Source: Sialis fuliginosa (Eukaryota; Arthropoda; Insecta; Megaloptera; Sialidae). Taken from it: a stretch of 64,000 nt of DNA. Positions 21,811 through 34,578 of the stretch are shown piece by piece; position 1 is the stretch's first letter; the number at the start of each line of letters is the position of its first letter. The notes under the pieces were generated by a model, which worked only from the letters and a program-made list of their open reading frames with translations, was not told the DNA's origin and did no database searches. The stretch lies in contig OY540809.1 of assembly GCA_961205875.1 (NCBI GenBank), forward strand, positions 11,358,267 through 11,422,266, given 5' to 3'. Both the position numbers and the translations under genes were made by a program.

Positions 21811-22643
21811 AGAAAAAAACATGTGCCAAGTAAATGCACAGTGCTTCCTTGTGCTAAATTCACTAAAACCGATAGTGTTCAGATAAATTGCCTGGCATTG
21901 GTTAACCATTTAATTTTTATACAAATTTTACTAAAAAATCTTAGTTCGAATTTTTTCTTAAAACGCACCTGAATATTTTTTCATATATTTTTAATTTTTT
22001 GACAATTTCAATCTAAATCTAAATTTATGCAAATGTCAAAATGACATTTAAAACGTCAAAGTGACATTTAAAACGCCAAAGTGACATTTAAAACGTCAAA
22101 ATGACACTTAATATATCCAATCAAATATCAATTTAGAAAAACAAAACACGAATTTTTAAAATTAATTTAGATAAATCTTTGTAAGGGAATATTTTACAAC
22201 AAACGTAGTAGACCCATATTATAGGAAATTTAATTCTCTACAAAAAATATTCTATAAAATTTTCTCGTAACATGTGTCGTTCTTGAGATATCTTGAAAAA
22301 ATAAATATTTTGGGGTGTCACCCCTCCCCCTTACACACGATTTTAATGATTTTGAAATGGGACCGTCCTCAAACCAAACCCAACCATCCGACCAAGTTTC
22401 AATAATATCGGTTCAGTGGTTCATGAGTTATGCGTGTGACAAGGATTCAGGGGACAGACGGACGGACGGACGGACGGACGGACGGACGGACGGACAGACA
22501 GACAGACACGGAACGAAAAGTGTTTGTCTTGACGTGAAACGGATAAATAAATTTAAAATTTTGAAATTGGAGAACTTTTTTTTTGTCTCAATCTGAAACG
22601 ATCACATAGCTTCTCGTATCTTCGATATTGCGAGGAAGCAAAA
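21811..22643 (+). repeat. Family B repeat, copy 2, full length
   Basis: About 833 bp, starting near AACATGTGCCAAGTAAATGC and ending GCGAGGAAGCAAAA. It contains three TGACATTTAAAACG(T/C)CAAA units (about 22035-22110), a C-rich block, TCGGTTCAGTGGTTCATGAG, and a (GACG)n/(GACA)n microsatellite at about 22451-22508. It is nearly identical by eye to the inverted copy at 54236-55075. No clear TIR, poly-A or target duplication, so the class is undecided. The 93-codon ORF at 22315 is formed partly by the microsatellite. Confidence 0.85.
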
Positions 22644-23709
22644 TAATTAACATAATTTACTAGTAGTCTAATAAATGTCAAGTATGAAGAAATATTGCAA
22701 GTACATGCTATTACATAGAACCGAAAAAAATCCTTTACTTTAGAATCACTAGAGACGTGTTAGAAATAGCAAGATTATATGAAATAAATAAAACACATAA
22801 ATTTAGAAATCTCGAACACTTTTCTTTTAGAGTTCTCACAGGCGAAAAAATATTTTAAAATCTCAAAGGATCTGAAGAAATTTACGAACGTAATATATAT
22901 GTATGTATACAATTTAAAAATCCAATATTTCTGATCGTAACTTTGAACAGCGTGTAGACAAGGAACGGGAAATTTGATAGCTAAATGTTCAATACGCAGA
23001 AAGAAAACACATTAGCATGAAGGAAACGCCGCGCGAAAACTCCCTCGTCAATGTAATGTAGTTCAGAAGTGTTGTAGATATTAAAACGAGTCTTCTGAGA
23101 GACTTTATTTCAATTTTGTGACGTGTGTAATAGCGGTTTCTATTTTCTTGTTACGAAAATTTCCGTAGAAAAATATATAATAAATAAGCTGGTAGGTTGT
23201 TGAACTATAGTGAAATAAAAATGTCTTGATTTTTGTTAGATAGTAAACAATGTCAAATGTATTTTGGCTTCAACAATTTCTCACTACTTTTACGAATTGT
23301 AGAACAAACATCGTAAACTTTAGGTTCTCTAAAAAAAATATGATTTATACCGGGTGTTTTTTAAAGACTTTCCAGTGGATTATTTTCAAAATATCGAATT
23401 TTCAGAAATAATGTTTCAGATAAAAGTTTCATGGTTTCGAGGGCGCTAAATATTGGCATTATGAGGTGATCTTAGAAAGGTCTCCTTGATGGGTTTTCAG
23501 GTTGAACTTTTCATTTTAAAATCTAAATTTATATTATTTGTCGCAGATTCGTAATTTACGAGAAAAAATAAACAAGTTTTGTCTGAATCATTTTTTTAAA
23601 AATGTTCCTTTTTAATGATATGGAGCAAACTAAACAGAAAATTCTGGATTTTTAGTAATTTTTTACTTGAACTAATGTTACTAATAACGCAAGTACCTCA
23701 ACATAAAAT
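22644..23709. other. No gene seen; dispersed-repeat start at 23349
   Basis: TATACCGGGTGTTTTTTAAA at about 23348 is another member of the TATAC(A/C)GGGTG starts. The rest is AT-rich with no coding evidence. Confidence 0.35.
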
Positions 23710-24110
23710 CAATTTAATTACCAAAGTCGGCAAATATACTTTGTTTTTTAAATTATAAAGTATAAATGAGTAAAATAAAACCAGTAATGGGTACCCAGTG
23801 AGTAACACTTACTAATGATTAAAAAATGATAAGTACTACGACACAAAAGTTATAAAATAAATAATCGTAAAATGTGAAACAATGTAAAGCAGATGTTATG
23901 ATAATTATTAATAAATAATAAATAGATTACATTAATAATTAATTTAAATGTCCACCATTTTAATTACGCTGTTTTACAGTTAAGTGTCTATCGATTATGA
24001 TTCAGTTATGGCAGTAATCAAATATCAATGAATATTTCTAATTTATTGCATTTAATTGAATAAGTGTCCAAAACTAGGGTATTATCCAAGATTGGTGCCA
24101 GTACCTTATA
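23710..24110. mobile_element. Family F MITE, copy 2, left part missing
   Basis: Matches the right three-quarters of 20237-20757, ending GATTGGTGCCAGTACCTTAT. The left TIR is not visible. Confidence 0.6.
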
Positions 24111-24163
24111 CGTACACATATATTATATTTGTACACATATTTCTAGTTATGGTGTATAATTGA

Positions 24164-24378
24164 ACTGTCATGCACTAATGTATCAAACTACATAAATCTC
24201 ATTTCGAGATATCAAAGAATTATGATTGTGTTACATTTATTTTTATTGAAGAAAATTTATTTAACGTTGGTATAATCAATTTGATACATCTTTCAATAAA
24301 ATCCTTTATTTTGAATGAAACTGCATTCATAACTCAAAAATGATACTTTTGTGGGTTGATAAATTAGTGCATGACAGT
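24164..24378. mobile_element. MITE, 215 bp, unassigned
   Basis: ACTGTCATGCACTAATGTAT and the inverted ATAAATTAGTGCATGACAGT form TIRs of about 20 bp. Target duplication is not clear. Confidence 0.6.
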
Positions 24379-24454
24379 GTCCCATTTAAGCAGCGAATGA
24401 AAAAATATTCTAGTTATATGAGAAATGAGAAGCATAATTTATTGAATTATTTTT

Positions 24455-24955
24455 GAAACTTATGTAGTCTAGGGACCCCCTTTTGAATAATTATTTTTCA
24501 GGGACCCCCTGCAGGGGTTATTTTAAGAAAATTTTACAACCTTATTTTTCCATACTTACAATTTTTGCTTTTCAACTGCAAAGGGCTTTGTTATTTGAAT
24601 TACATTTCTTACATTTTTTATTTTTACAACTGCAATGACTTTTTTTGCTCTATATTTCTTACATTTTTTGCTTTTACAACTGCAATGACCTATTTTCTAT
24701 ACATTTTATTATTTTATTTATTTATTATACATTTTTTTCAATTTTTTACACTTCACAAATTAATTTTTATAACTGCAGAAACAAGCTACAACTACACACT
24801 AAAATAACCTCCGTCTCCCTGACAGAAAAACAAAGAAGGTTGTTAGATAGTAACTAATCACTAGTAAATAGAAATCTAAAAGTACTTTAATTTATGCCAA
24901 ACATATTCCACGGACCCCGGCAAAAGTTCCGCGGACCCTAGTTTAAGAACCGCTG
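24455..24955 (-). mobile_element. hAT-like element with AACTGCAATGA minisatellite
   Basis: On the minus strand it starts CAGCGGTTCTTAAACTAGGG TCCGCGGAAC, a hAT-type end, and matches 58647-59110. It contains repeated TTTTTGCTTTTACAACTGCA ATGA units (about 24560-24700), the complement of the 50-bp units at 58913. The distal end (GGGACCCCCT near 24475) lacks a clean TIR. ORFs at 24565-24857 read the minisatellite. Confidence 0.65.
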
Positions 24956-26201
24956 TTTTAGATAAAAGTTGTACAAAATATTATTATCTAAAATTTGTGC
25001 ACTTGTATTTTTCTATCTTATTAGCCCTAAATTTTTAAAATTGAAAAAACTTTTTAAAATTGAAAAAACATTTTAAAAGCACCTATCAAAAGTATGGGCA
25101 CAGTAAGTCCTGTAAATTTTACAGTGGCAAATGCCACCGGCAGGGCCAAAAGGGTTAAGAATAATCGTAAATAATATGACAGAGGAAACGTAGTCCCGTG
25201 CTAACTTGTTTGTATGTTTAATTAGAATATATAACGAACGTTAAAAAAACATTTTAAAGCTTATAATTAAATTCAAAGAATCCTAACTTTTTTTAAATAT
25301 AATACGACATATTATTAACACACTTGTTGCAAAAAGGTTATAAGTAATATGTGTAGTTTAAAAAAAAAACAATGCTTATTTATTTTTATTATTATACGAA
25401 ATATTTTAATAAATATAATTTTATTTTTTGTAACACGTGATATAAACTGACCACAACGTGGTCTTAATACTCCTTTTATTTAATGTTATTTTTCTGCAAT
25501 AGCAAGAGCTAAAAGAGCATACAAATACAACTGCTTTGTAATAAGACGTCTGAAATGAAAAAAAAAGTGTGTCACATGTGGAAGTAAGTAGGTACAAAAA
25601 ATTTCGTTGTCGCATTACGTTGTACACAAAGTTCACTAGACATGATATTGCACTAGAGCACACAAAATTGTGCTATGTTCACGTATTCACGTCATAGCCG
25701 GGCTGCGCGGGCTCGTAAATATTACAAAATGTTTTTTTGTAAAATTTTCAACTCTGATTTCAATACGTATACATTGGTTTTATGGAAAGTATAAAATACC
25801 ACATTAGACAAATGTGTTCACATTTACCAGATCAGTGATACATATTAGAGCTTGGCGTGTGAGTAATCCTATCACGAATCCTATTTTTTTTACTTACGCC
25901 CGATCACGCACGGCGCGTCACGCTCGTGACACGATTTAATGTAGTTGTTGTAAATTAAAATTTGAAATGATGAAAATTAATGTTTTTTACGTGCAATATA
26001 TTGTGTATATTTAATTGGTGTTCTGATATAGTTAGCAATACTGACCATGTGAAAAAGTTTCTTAAAATTGTTTTAAAACATATATAGATATTAAAAAAAA
26101 GATTAAATAAGTTTATAAAAAAATTATCTTTAAAATATACTCACGGACTCACGCTCGTAAAAAATTTACTCACGCAGTTGTTTTGAAAATCGCTTACGCT
26201 A
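24956..26201. other. No gene seen
   Basis: AT-rich. CACGATC..GGCGCGTCACGCTCGTGAC at about 25900-25933 is a GC-rich palindromic patch in a probable repeat (TCACGCTCGT recurs near 26150). An ORF at 25421-25663 has no domain. Confidence 0.4.
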
Positions 26202-26289
26202 CCTTCCTGTACAATTTTTTACTTACAATGAGCCAAGGAATCGGTTCTTAAAATATCTGTATCCCAAACCGAACCACTCTGTATATAAT
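26202..26289 (-). repeat. Family J repeat, copy 1
   Basis: CCTTCC.GTACAATTTTTTAC, AATGAGCCAAGGAATC.G and TATCCCAAACCG match 53778-53862. On the minus strand both begin ATATACAG.GTGGTxCGGTTT, the TATACAGGGTG start type. Confidence 0.75.
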
Positions 26290-27673
26290 GTTAGGTGACC
26301 ATTTTGAGTGATATGTAGAGAAAGGGCATAATAATATACGGTTCATAAAATATAAGAGCGTTGAGTAAATATTTTAAATAAAATAAAAGGGTGAATGTGT
26401 TGTAAGATAAAATAATCCGCGGTGCAAAAGTTTTATACACATAATATAAACTTTTCATTTAAATCTGTTTGCCCATTTTTGAGTTGATTACTCTATTAAT
26501 TAGTGAAAGCAAACTAAAATTAATTAATTCCTTTATTCCTAAAAGGGTGTCTAAAGTATTTACACAATATTTCTTGTTATCTCTTTCTCTACCTGAATGT
26601 TCCAACTGATAATTTTCTGACACTTTTTAATTTTACTGGTGCCAACTATTAAATTTCTGGTAACATTTACTTGTACCGGTTGTATACATATTCAGTTACC
26701 ACTAAAATAAACAAATATCGATAACTTCATTTAGTATCTCAGTAAAAATAAGATTGATTTTCGTAAATTTTAATAAAAAAAATTACCAAAACTGTTTTTT
26801 TCATTTATATTCCTCTAAAATAGATGCTAAAAAAATGCAAAAACAAATTAAATACAATAATTATTAATGAGGATAATCGATTAATGAAAAGCCTCTGCGT
26901 AGATAAAATATGATTAGCCTTCTAGGGTAAATTAACATAAAAACAGATTTACCAGATAATTATCCATAATCCTTGTGCAATCCAGCGTAATTAAAAAAAA
27001 CTTAACAAAAAGCGTTCACTTTGAATTGTTAACGATAAAAAATATTTGCACATGAATAGTTATGTTATAACATCCAAATACTACGAGTTATATAAAATAT
27101 AATACTGGCTTTAATATCGTTACATTATATATATACATATATATATAAGTTTAATTGTTGCACAATTCAATTATAAACACAGACTTTATTCCATTCGCAA
27201 ATATGAACGCGAGTGCAATGGGTAAATATGACTAATCAAACGTAATTTATTACACCCCAAATAAATCACCATTAAAATTATACTCGCATCGTATTACATA
27301 AATGTGTTAATATATATATGTATATATACGAAAACATAAACACGGTTAGCTTCTAAATTACAGCACAAATGTACGTATTATGAATAAAATCTGTTGACGG
27401 CTGCAATAACTAATTTAATACGCTTTAATGTCTTGCATAAAAAAGTGAATAGCAATGAAAAGAATGTAACTAAATGAAATTGAATTTGAATAAGCATTTT
27501 TTTAGATATCTTCATTAATAGCTGATTTTTTTAATTTGTGCTTACAGTGCTTGATTTATATAATTGGATTGAATTTTTTATAATCAATATCCAAAAAGAA
27601 TGAGAAAAAATAAAACGCGCACTATTTTAAATTAAATGAGAAATAGCGAAGAGCATTAAATAAACTATTCTAA
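26290..27673. other. No gene seen
   Basis: AT-rich sequence with a TA-rich palindromic patch at 27125-27150 and TATATATATGTATATATA near 27310. No ORF of note. Confidence 0.45.
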
Positions 27674-27976
27674 TGTCCGGTATTATAAACGAGCTAGTAA
27701 AATTTGCTAGCTAACTTTCAAATGAGGTTTTTAACCTATCTGACAGTTCTCCTTTAGTTTCATGATATGTTTGACAATTTTCGCGCACGCGTGATATGTA
27801 AACACCAACGGTATTAAAATATGAAAATGATTTTGTACGGTCAAAGTCGCCAACTGTCTTACAATTAGTTGAAGTATCACTGCTCTAAATTCCATAGATA
27901 CTATCACAGAATTAATACCCCATTTGAAAGTGCTTGCAAGCTAGCAAATTTGCTAGCTCCTTTATAATACCGGACA
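27674..27976. mobile_element. Family G MITE, copy with TAA target duplication
   Basis: TGTCCGGTATTATAAACGAG at the left and CTCCTTTATAATACCGGACA at the right are inverted, with inner AAATTTGCTAGCT and AGCAAATTTGCTAGCT. TAA flanks both sides (27671-27673, 27977-27979). It shares CACTGCTCTAAA with 16160 and the window start. PIF/Harbinger-type by duplication size. Confidence 0.75.
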
Positions 27977-27979
27977 TAA

Positions 27980-28800
27980 CACTCTATAAACTATTATAGC
28001 ATTTGTAAACAATATTGAACAGTATTTTTTGTGTTTTAGCAATAGTTAATATAAACTTGCGTTAAGAAAATACTGTTTGTTTTTTAAAGAAATAAAAAGA
28101 CAAAAATGAAATTTGTACTAATATGTATTTATATCATATTTTATAAATCGAACTGTTTTTATTCTTCGGAAACAGATACGTAAAATTTTTGTAATAAATG
28201 ACAGATTTGGTTTAATGCGGTTTTAGAAAATTATGGAATTATGTCAGTAATAATTTATTAATCGATTTTTTATACGCGTTTGCTGTGGAACGTATCGACC
28301 GCGTAAAAAGAGACTGTACTGTATAGTGTAGGTACAATAAATGTCAATTTATAATCAAGATATTAGCAGACCTAGTTTAAATTAGAGTTTGTTGTGCCTA
28401 ATTACAATATATAAAGCACGTGAAGTTGAACAACCTGCAAAGTGCAGGAAATAATAAAATAGAAATTAAATTCTAGAAGTTATGTAAAAGTTCATTGTTG
28501 GACGAACACCATAATACATAAATGTATTTAACTTTGCATGCGAATTAGTTACTGTATACTGGGAATAATGAATAGTAAACTCGAGATACATAAATTATTT
28601 TCTTTTATGATTAAACCGTATTTTATATTTTTATGTAGGATATAAGATTAGAGATATATGTGATTCTTTAAAAAGCATAAAAATGTTTACTAAGAAAATC
28701 GTGGTAGGTACTTAGAAGATGTGATTATTTTGAAATAAAAAAAAGATTACATTTTAAATTAATATAAATGGTAACAGTTTTTTTATTTAGTATACCTACT
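27980..28800. other. No gene seen; family L end at 28261-28325
   Basis: CCGCGTAAAAAGAGACTGTA CTGTA at about 28297-28321 matches the end at 43665-43692, a TA-flanked TIR type (CAGTAGGGTCTCTTTTTACG read inverted). Other sequence is AT-rich and unassigned. Confidence 0.45.
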
Positions 28801-28809
28801 CACTTATTA

Positions 28810-29182
28810 CACAGCTACACAAAAAAATTGCGGAGCCAAAAAAGCGATAGAAGTATTGATCGCGTATAGTCGAAATCCAAATTTTTGGAATTTTCTGCTT
28901 ACCAGTTTTTTTAAATTTGAACTTGAATTTTGGGTTTAGGTTTAATTTTTACAAGTTGGTTACTAAACATCTAAAATCGGTTTTTTGAGCTGTAAAGTGG
29001 TTATAGTTTTTATGTTAAAAAATATTTTCCCGAGTTTCGGTCGCGAAAAATAATTTTTTCGCAAAAATTATAATGTTTACACAATTTCTCGTCGGCTAAA
29101 CGGATTCTGACGATTTTATTCATAAACTTATATTCCCAGAATATGCTTTTGGATTTAAATACACTTTTTTTGTGTAGCTGTG
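28810..29182. mobile_element. MITE with perfect 18-bp TIR and TTA TSD
   Basis: CACAGCTACACAAAAAAA and its exact complement TTTTTTTGTGTAGCTGTG bound 373 bp. TTA is present on both sides (28807-28809, 29183-29185). The 3-bp TTA duplication points to PIF/Harbinger. No ORF. Confidence 0.8.
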
Positions 29183-29291
29183 TTATGAGTTTTTTAGAGT
29201 ACTTTTTGTAATAATAATTTTAAAAATTAATTATTAACTTTTGGGGACCAAATTGTTTTTTTAGTTTGTATGGAGTTCGTTTATTTAACCC

Positions 29292-29537
29292 GGGAAAAAT
29301 TTTAGATCTGAAATGATCAAATCAGATCTTAATTGATCTGCATTTCGAGACAAAAAATTCATGAATTTACAAAGTTACAACGATCTTCAGAGATCTTTGT
29401 AGATCGTTGTAGATCGTTGTGTATCTTTGTAGATCGTTGTAGAACTTTGCAGATCACCGCAGATAAAAAACCAGTGAACAAATATGCAGATCTATCAAGA
29501 TCTGATTTGATCACTTTAGATTTAAAATTTTTTCCTG
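29292..29537. mobile_element. GATC-rich foldback element
   Basis: Left arm GGGAAAAATTTTAGATCTGA..TGATCAAATCAGATCTT (29292-29342) is inverted at 29486-29537. The centre (29388-29455) is a run of (A)GATCGTTGT units. GATC occurs over ten times in 245 bp. The 88-codon ORF at 29333 reads these units and is not a gene. Confidence 0.75.
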
Positions 29538-30432
29538 TAACTTATAAAGGACTAAAAAATTACAAGAAGTTACTGGAGTCAATTTATTTTATTTTGTAAT
29601 GAGATATTTTTAAAGCTCTGTTGATGAGATCATTCTTATGTTATATACGTTGATTTTTTCCTAAAGTTTAAAAAGTTTTCGTATATTTTTAAATATTAAA
29701 TACCTCAGTGAAAACAAAGTTATGGTAACCACGTATTCATAAAAAATGTAGAGTGGGAAGTTAATAAGCTTGTTAAATATTTACAGTAAATTAATATAAC
29801 AATAGTTTCAACTACAATATTGCTACATGAATGAATAAAATTAACTATGTGCACATCAAATGCGTTTAAGTGTTCTAACATTAAACAGGCTAAAATTCTA
29901 TATATGTAGATGAATAAATAGAGTAATAACTTTAAATTAAAATATACCATAAATTATTGTTGCTCACATAAAACAGTCAATAAATAGTACTTTTATGTTC
30001 AGGTATATTTGATATATATAAAACAAGAGTATATAAAAATATAGTGTATAAAATTTTATATTTATGCATAAAATTTTATATCATAATATTTATGTCAAAG
30101 TTTATGATTGTCGGGTAACTATTTTACACTATTTTAATATTTATATTACTTTGAATACTATAGTTAACAGTATTATGATTTTTTTACGAAAACGAATAAC
30201 TATGATTATTTGAATGTGTCTGTCCGTCTGTGACTTCATAACTTTTTAATGGATGGTTAAAGTTTGATGCGTTTTTAACGTATTTTATTAACAAGGTTTT
30301 TAAGTACGTTCCATTACGCTAGCAGTCTAACGTCCGACTTTAAAGTATTTATTTTAGTTAATAAAAATAGTAACTACCACTTGCCACGTACTTTTAAGGA
30401 TATAACGGACTTAAAATATGTGCCATTTGAGC
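29538..30432. other. No gene seen
   Basis: AT-rich. AACTATGATTATTTGAATGT GTCTGTCCGTCTGTGAC at about 30195-30235 looks like part of a retroposon tail. Nothing else recognised. Confidence 0.4.
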
Positions 30433-31262
30433 CACGGGACTTTCTTATACGTAAATCTGACAGTTAATATTGTACGTGATTCTTATTTTATTAAAACATA
30501 TTTCTGACAAACAATAAAAGATAGAATAAAATGAATGGCAATAAACTATAGATAATATTATTATCTCTACATTATGTATCAAATAATTTTTTTTGAATGT
30601 AATAAATTAACTGAAAATGGATGTTTACTCTTGTCAATTTTTGAATTTTCGAATTATTTTTGAAATACGAAAAAAATGTCGAGTATGTTATTATCTATAA
30701 TTTATTCCCTATACATTTTTTCCAACATTTATGATTTAGTCAGAAAGAATTTTTTTAAAATAATTATTTAGAATCACCCACACTGTTTACTCTCAGTATT
30801 ACGTATAAGAAAGTCCCGTGACACTCATGGCGCAAATTTCTTCTCTGTTATGAATCATTTGTTTATTTTTTTCAAAAATTCGTTTTTTCGAAAAAATGAG
30901 TAGAACATAAATAGATAATAATATTACCAACAATGTTTAACTAATTCACACTGTCTCAAAGTAATTCGAAAAATTAAAAAATCGACGTCAGTAAACATAC
31001 GCATCCGATTGAAAGATCGTTTTAAAAAATAAGAAGGTTTTCTTCCCAAACAAAAATTAATCTTAAATATAAAATTTCACCCTTTTACGATTTGTCGTAT
31101 TTGAGTAACAGCGCTTACAGACAGACCGACAGACAGACACACAAACATCATGGCGAAAATAGTCAGAATGGATTCCGGGAAGGTCAAAATGGATAATTCC
31201 ATCATAATTCGGATTTCGAAAAAAATCAGTTTTACTATACTTATACTATTGTAGGTATATTT
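30433..31262 (+). repeat. Family C block, copy 1
   Basis: A MITE-like head, 30433-30820, begins CACGGGACTTTCTTATACGT and ends ACGTATAAGAAAGTCCCGTG, TIRs of about 40 bp with mismatches. A further 440 bp (30821-31262) ends in a GACAGACCGACAGACAGACA run and TCATGGCGAAAATAGTCA. The whole block recurs at 32391-33270, so head and tail moved or duplicated together. Confidence 0.75.
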
Positions 31263-32141
31263 CATATACATGGGTACAAAAAAAATGATGTTTTTGTATG
31301 AACTGATAAAAAAATAAACATTTAAAAAGCTAGCGGGTGCTACTATGTTCTTCTGTAGCTCTACGTTTAGCAACAGTCTGGCACAAGCTAGATTTGTTAT
31401 TTTTAAATTAGCTTAAACATTTTAATTTAGCTTATTTCATCTTATTTTTACTTAACACTTTAATTTTTATAATATGCAAAAAATTAAATGTGAAACGAAT
31501 CACATGATCCACTTTAATTAATTATAAAAATCTTCAATAATAAATAAACCTTCATCTTAATTAGATGAAAGAAATCTACCAGTTATAAAAACCATCTACA
31601 CCGAGTTCAAATAGAACATTCCGGATTTTTATGTTTTCAACACAAAAAAACTTTTGTAATTACTTTTAGTAATTATTTCATAAAGCAAAATGTAATTCCG
31701 AAAACCGAAATTAAAGCAAAGTAGACTAGTTGTTATGGAAATTAGTTGGTCCAGTTCTCACATGTTGAGAACATTTCTATTCAAACCTAAATCCCCACCC
31801 CTTACCCCTTCTCCCTCGCCATTCTTCCTATTTCGTTTAAACCGAGAGAAAGGACATTTCCACGGTCTCTGAAAAGCTCACAGAATCATCAGCACGGATA
31901 AATGTATTTGTTTTGTAATCGGGTAAAATCTGTCTGTAATAGGTGTTGTTTCACGTACAAGACTTTAAGATTAACTCGCATGAAATGTCATCTAGATATG
32001 GTACATGCATGTCATACATATGTTTGCACATCAGTGGTGTGCTATTTCAATTTCATTTATTAGTTTTCAAAACAATATATTAACTATGTTATGCACTAAT
32101 GTATAAAGAGAACAAATTAAACGCACACTATTTTAAATGAA
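31263..32141. other. No gene seen
   Basis: AT-rich. A pyrimidine-rich GC patch at 31790-31825 (CCCCACCCCTTACCCCTTCT) is followed by balanced sequence to about 31900; no domain seen. Confidence 0.4.
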
Positions 32142-32361
32142 ATGAATGTTTGTCCGTTAATCCGTTTATCACTCGAGAATCACTTATCCGATTTACGTAT
32201 TTTTTTTAATTCATAAAAAAGTTTGCCGCTACCTAAACCGTTAAATATTAAACAATATAAAAGAGGTAAAAAATTGTGTAAAATAAAAAGATATAAAATA
32301 AAGTTCGCGATACCATATATCTAACTTTTATATTTAAGCGAGCAAAGCCGCGGGCCTATCA
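32142..32361 (+). repeat. RTE-like tail, copy R2
   Basis: TTTGTCCGTTAATCCGTTTA TCACTCGAGAA and the end GCGAGCAAAGCCGCGGGCCT match R1 at 10096-10423 with an internal deletion. Confidence 0.55.
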
Positions 32362-32390
32362 AGTTTTAGTAAAATCTCTGTCTTGGGAAC

Positions 32391-33270
32391 CACGGGACTT
32401 TCTTGTACGTAATCCTAACAGTGAACAGTGTACGTGATTCTTATTTTATTAGAACATTTCTGATAAACTAATAAGATAGAATAAAATGATTGGGACATAA
32501 ACTATAGATAATATTATTCTCTATGTATCAAATGAATTTTTTTGAACGTAATAACTGAAAACGGATGTTTACTCTTGTCAATTTTTGAGTTTTCGTATTA
32601 TTTTTGAAATAAGAAAAAAATGTCGAGTATGTTATTATTCCCCATACATTTTTTTCCAACATTTATGATTTAGCCAGAAATATTTTTTAAAAATAATTAT
32701 TTAGACTCACTGACACTGTTCACTCTCAGTATTACGTATAAGAAAGTCCCATGGTACCTATGGCAAATACGCACACTGTTCAATTTCTGTAATACGTATA
32801 AGAAAGTCCCATGACACTCATAGCAGATATTTCTTCTCTCTGTTATGAACCATTTGAATTATAATATATTTTTTTTAAATTCGTTTTTTTGAAAAAATGA
32901 ATAGAACATAAATTATAGATATTGATATTGCGTACAATTTTTAACTTGAATATTTTTCTCTATTTCGCACTGTTTCAAAGTAATTCGAAAAATTCAAAAA
33001 TCGACGTAGGTAAACATTCGTATCCGGTTGAAAGATCGTTTTCAAAAATAGAACGTTTTCTTCCCGAACAAAAATTAATCTTAAATATAAAATTTCATCC
33101 TTCTACGATTTGTCGTATTTGAGTTACAGCGCTTTCAGACCGACAGACAGACACACAGACATCATGGCGAAAATAGTCATAATGGATTCAGGGAAGGTCA
33201 AAATGGTTAATTCCAACAAAATCCGGATTTCGAAAAAAATCGGTTTCTCTATACTTACTTATACTATATG
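32391..33270 (+). repeat. Family C block, copy 2, with duplicated right TIR
   Basis: Matches 30433-31262. After the usual right end (..AAGAAAGTCCCATG near 32753) a second diverged right end CACACTGTTCAATTTCTGTA ATACGTATAAGAAAGTCCC ends at 32813 before the shared tail resumes. The tail stops at 33270, exactly where a family H MITE begins. The two small ORFs at 32922 and 33110 are incidental. Confidence 0.75.
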
Positions 33271-33272
33271 TA

Positions 33273-33659
33273 CAGTCGCCTGCAAAACTCGTCTGGCACC
33301 CTAAAGGCTAGAATCGCTTACAACAGATTCCAAATTTAAAGACAAACATCATCGGTTATCTTTTTCTATCAAGTTTAATATATTTAAATACTAAAATTCG
33401 GAATATCAAATATTTATTGCCACAAAATTTACGTATACAATTTTCAATAGATTACATAATAATTTAATTGCACAAATATATATGAGTACTATAAACGAAG
33501 AGTAGTTCTTTATCTAGCAAACGAATTTCAAAATATCTGTCTTTGTTTGATACATGGAGAAATGATTTAAATATTATAATAATCAAATGGGAGGAGCCTA
33601 CTAAGTTTGTGATAAACGAAAATGAATACAAACTGCAAGACCATTAATGCAGGCGACTG
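33273..33659. mobile_element. Family H Tc1/mariner-type MITE, copy 1
   Basis: CAGTCGCCTGCA and its exact complement bound 387 bp, with TA at both borders (33271-33272, 33660-33661). The interior starts CTGGCACCCTAAAGGC and AGAATCGCTTACAACAGATT, seen in all copies (39310, 45870, 51800, 55600). The TACAGTxG..GCAAAA start is typical of Tc1-type ends. Confidence 0.85.
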
Positions 33660-33661
33660 TA

Positions 33662-34578
33662 CATATATTTCATAATATAATAGTAGTGACGTTAAATATA
33701 AATAAAAACAAACAAGTTTGTTTTTATGTATATTTCATATACATGATATAAGAAAGTAAAAAATAAAACCATATTAACAAAAATATAGTCATTAATAAAG
33801 TATAATATAGCAGAGATATAATAATATTATAATAATATACGTATTCGCGTACATCGATATCATTAAATAAAAGAACATTTACAAAATGAAAATGTTAATG
33901 TTTGAAATTCTCGCGTGTTTGCAACAAGTAAAAAGTGCTTTGTTGCGTGAGCTGGTTACTTTACTTTGATTTACTCATTAAAAAAATACGTTCATGGGTA
34001 TGTATAAAAAAACTGGCATATTACACAGACGCTAAAGATTATGAAAAATTGATGTGCAGAAACTGTGAAAGTCATTTTTCACACTTTGTTTTACATCAAT
34101 GTAATATTAAAATATTATGTATAATGTGCATATATATATTTAATAAAAAAAAATTATTTCCAAGTGAATGATAAGAAAAAAGCCATTATTTTTTATTTTT
34201 TAAATTGGTTTTAATCAGCTAGTTATTTGAAGATACTTTCTAAAATATCAATTAGGGGTTTCACGGATTATACGATTCGTAAAAAACTAATACATAAATA
34301 TGGCTACCATTTTTTTTAAAATCAATTTTAATCAATTTAATGAACCTCTTCTAAAAATTTCGGAAAGTGTAATCGGATTAATTATCTGGAGATATTATTT
34401 GTACTAGGATAAACAAAACAATATTTTGACAAAAACCACCATAAATAACTTATTTTCTCATTTTTATGTTTAGAAAAAAATCAATTTAAAAAAAACTTTT
34501 TTTTTTGAGCATACAGACTAAAATTTATTTTAAAATAAAATTTAAAAATAATTAAAAATATAGTCTATTTGTAATATG
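33662..34578. other. No gene seen
   Basis: AT-rich. The ORF at 33935-34171 (with CRNCESHFSHFVLHQC) has two cysteines and histidines but no arrangement I recognise as a zinc finger; probably chance. Confidence 0.35.

Noticed and set aside
29333-29599. 88-codon ORF with FVDRCR repeats
   Set aside because: It is the translation of the AGATCGTTGT repeat inside a foldback.
31077-31373. 98-codon minus-strand ORF
   Set aside because: Reads the GACAGACAGACA run and retroposon-like tail of family C.
33935-34171. Zinc-finger-like ORF with CRNCESHFSHFVLHQC
   Set aside because: Spacing does not fit C2H2 or other common fingers, and the flanking codons are AT-rich noise.
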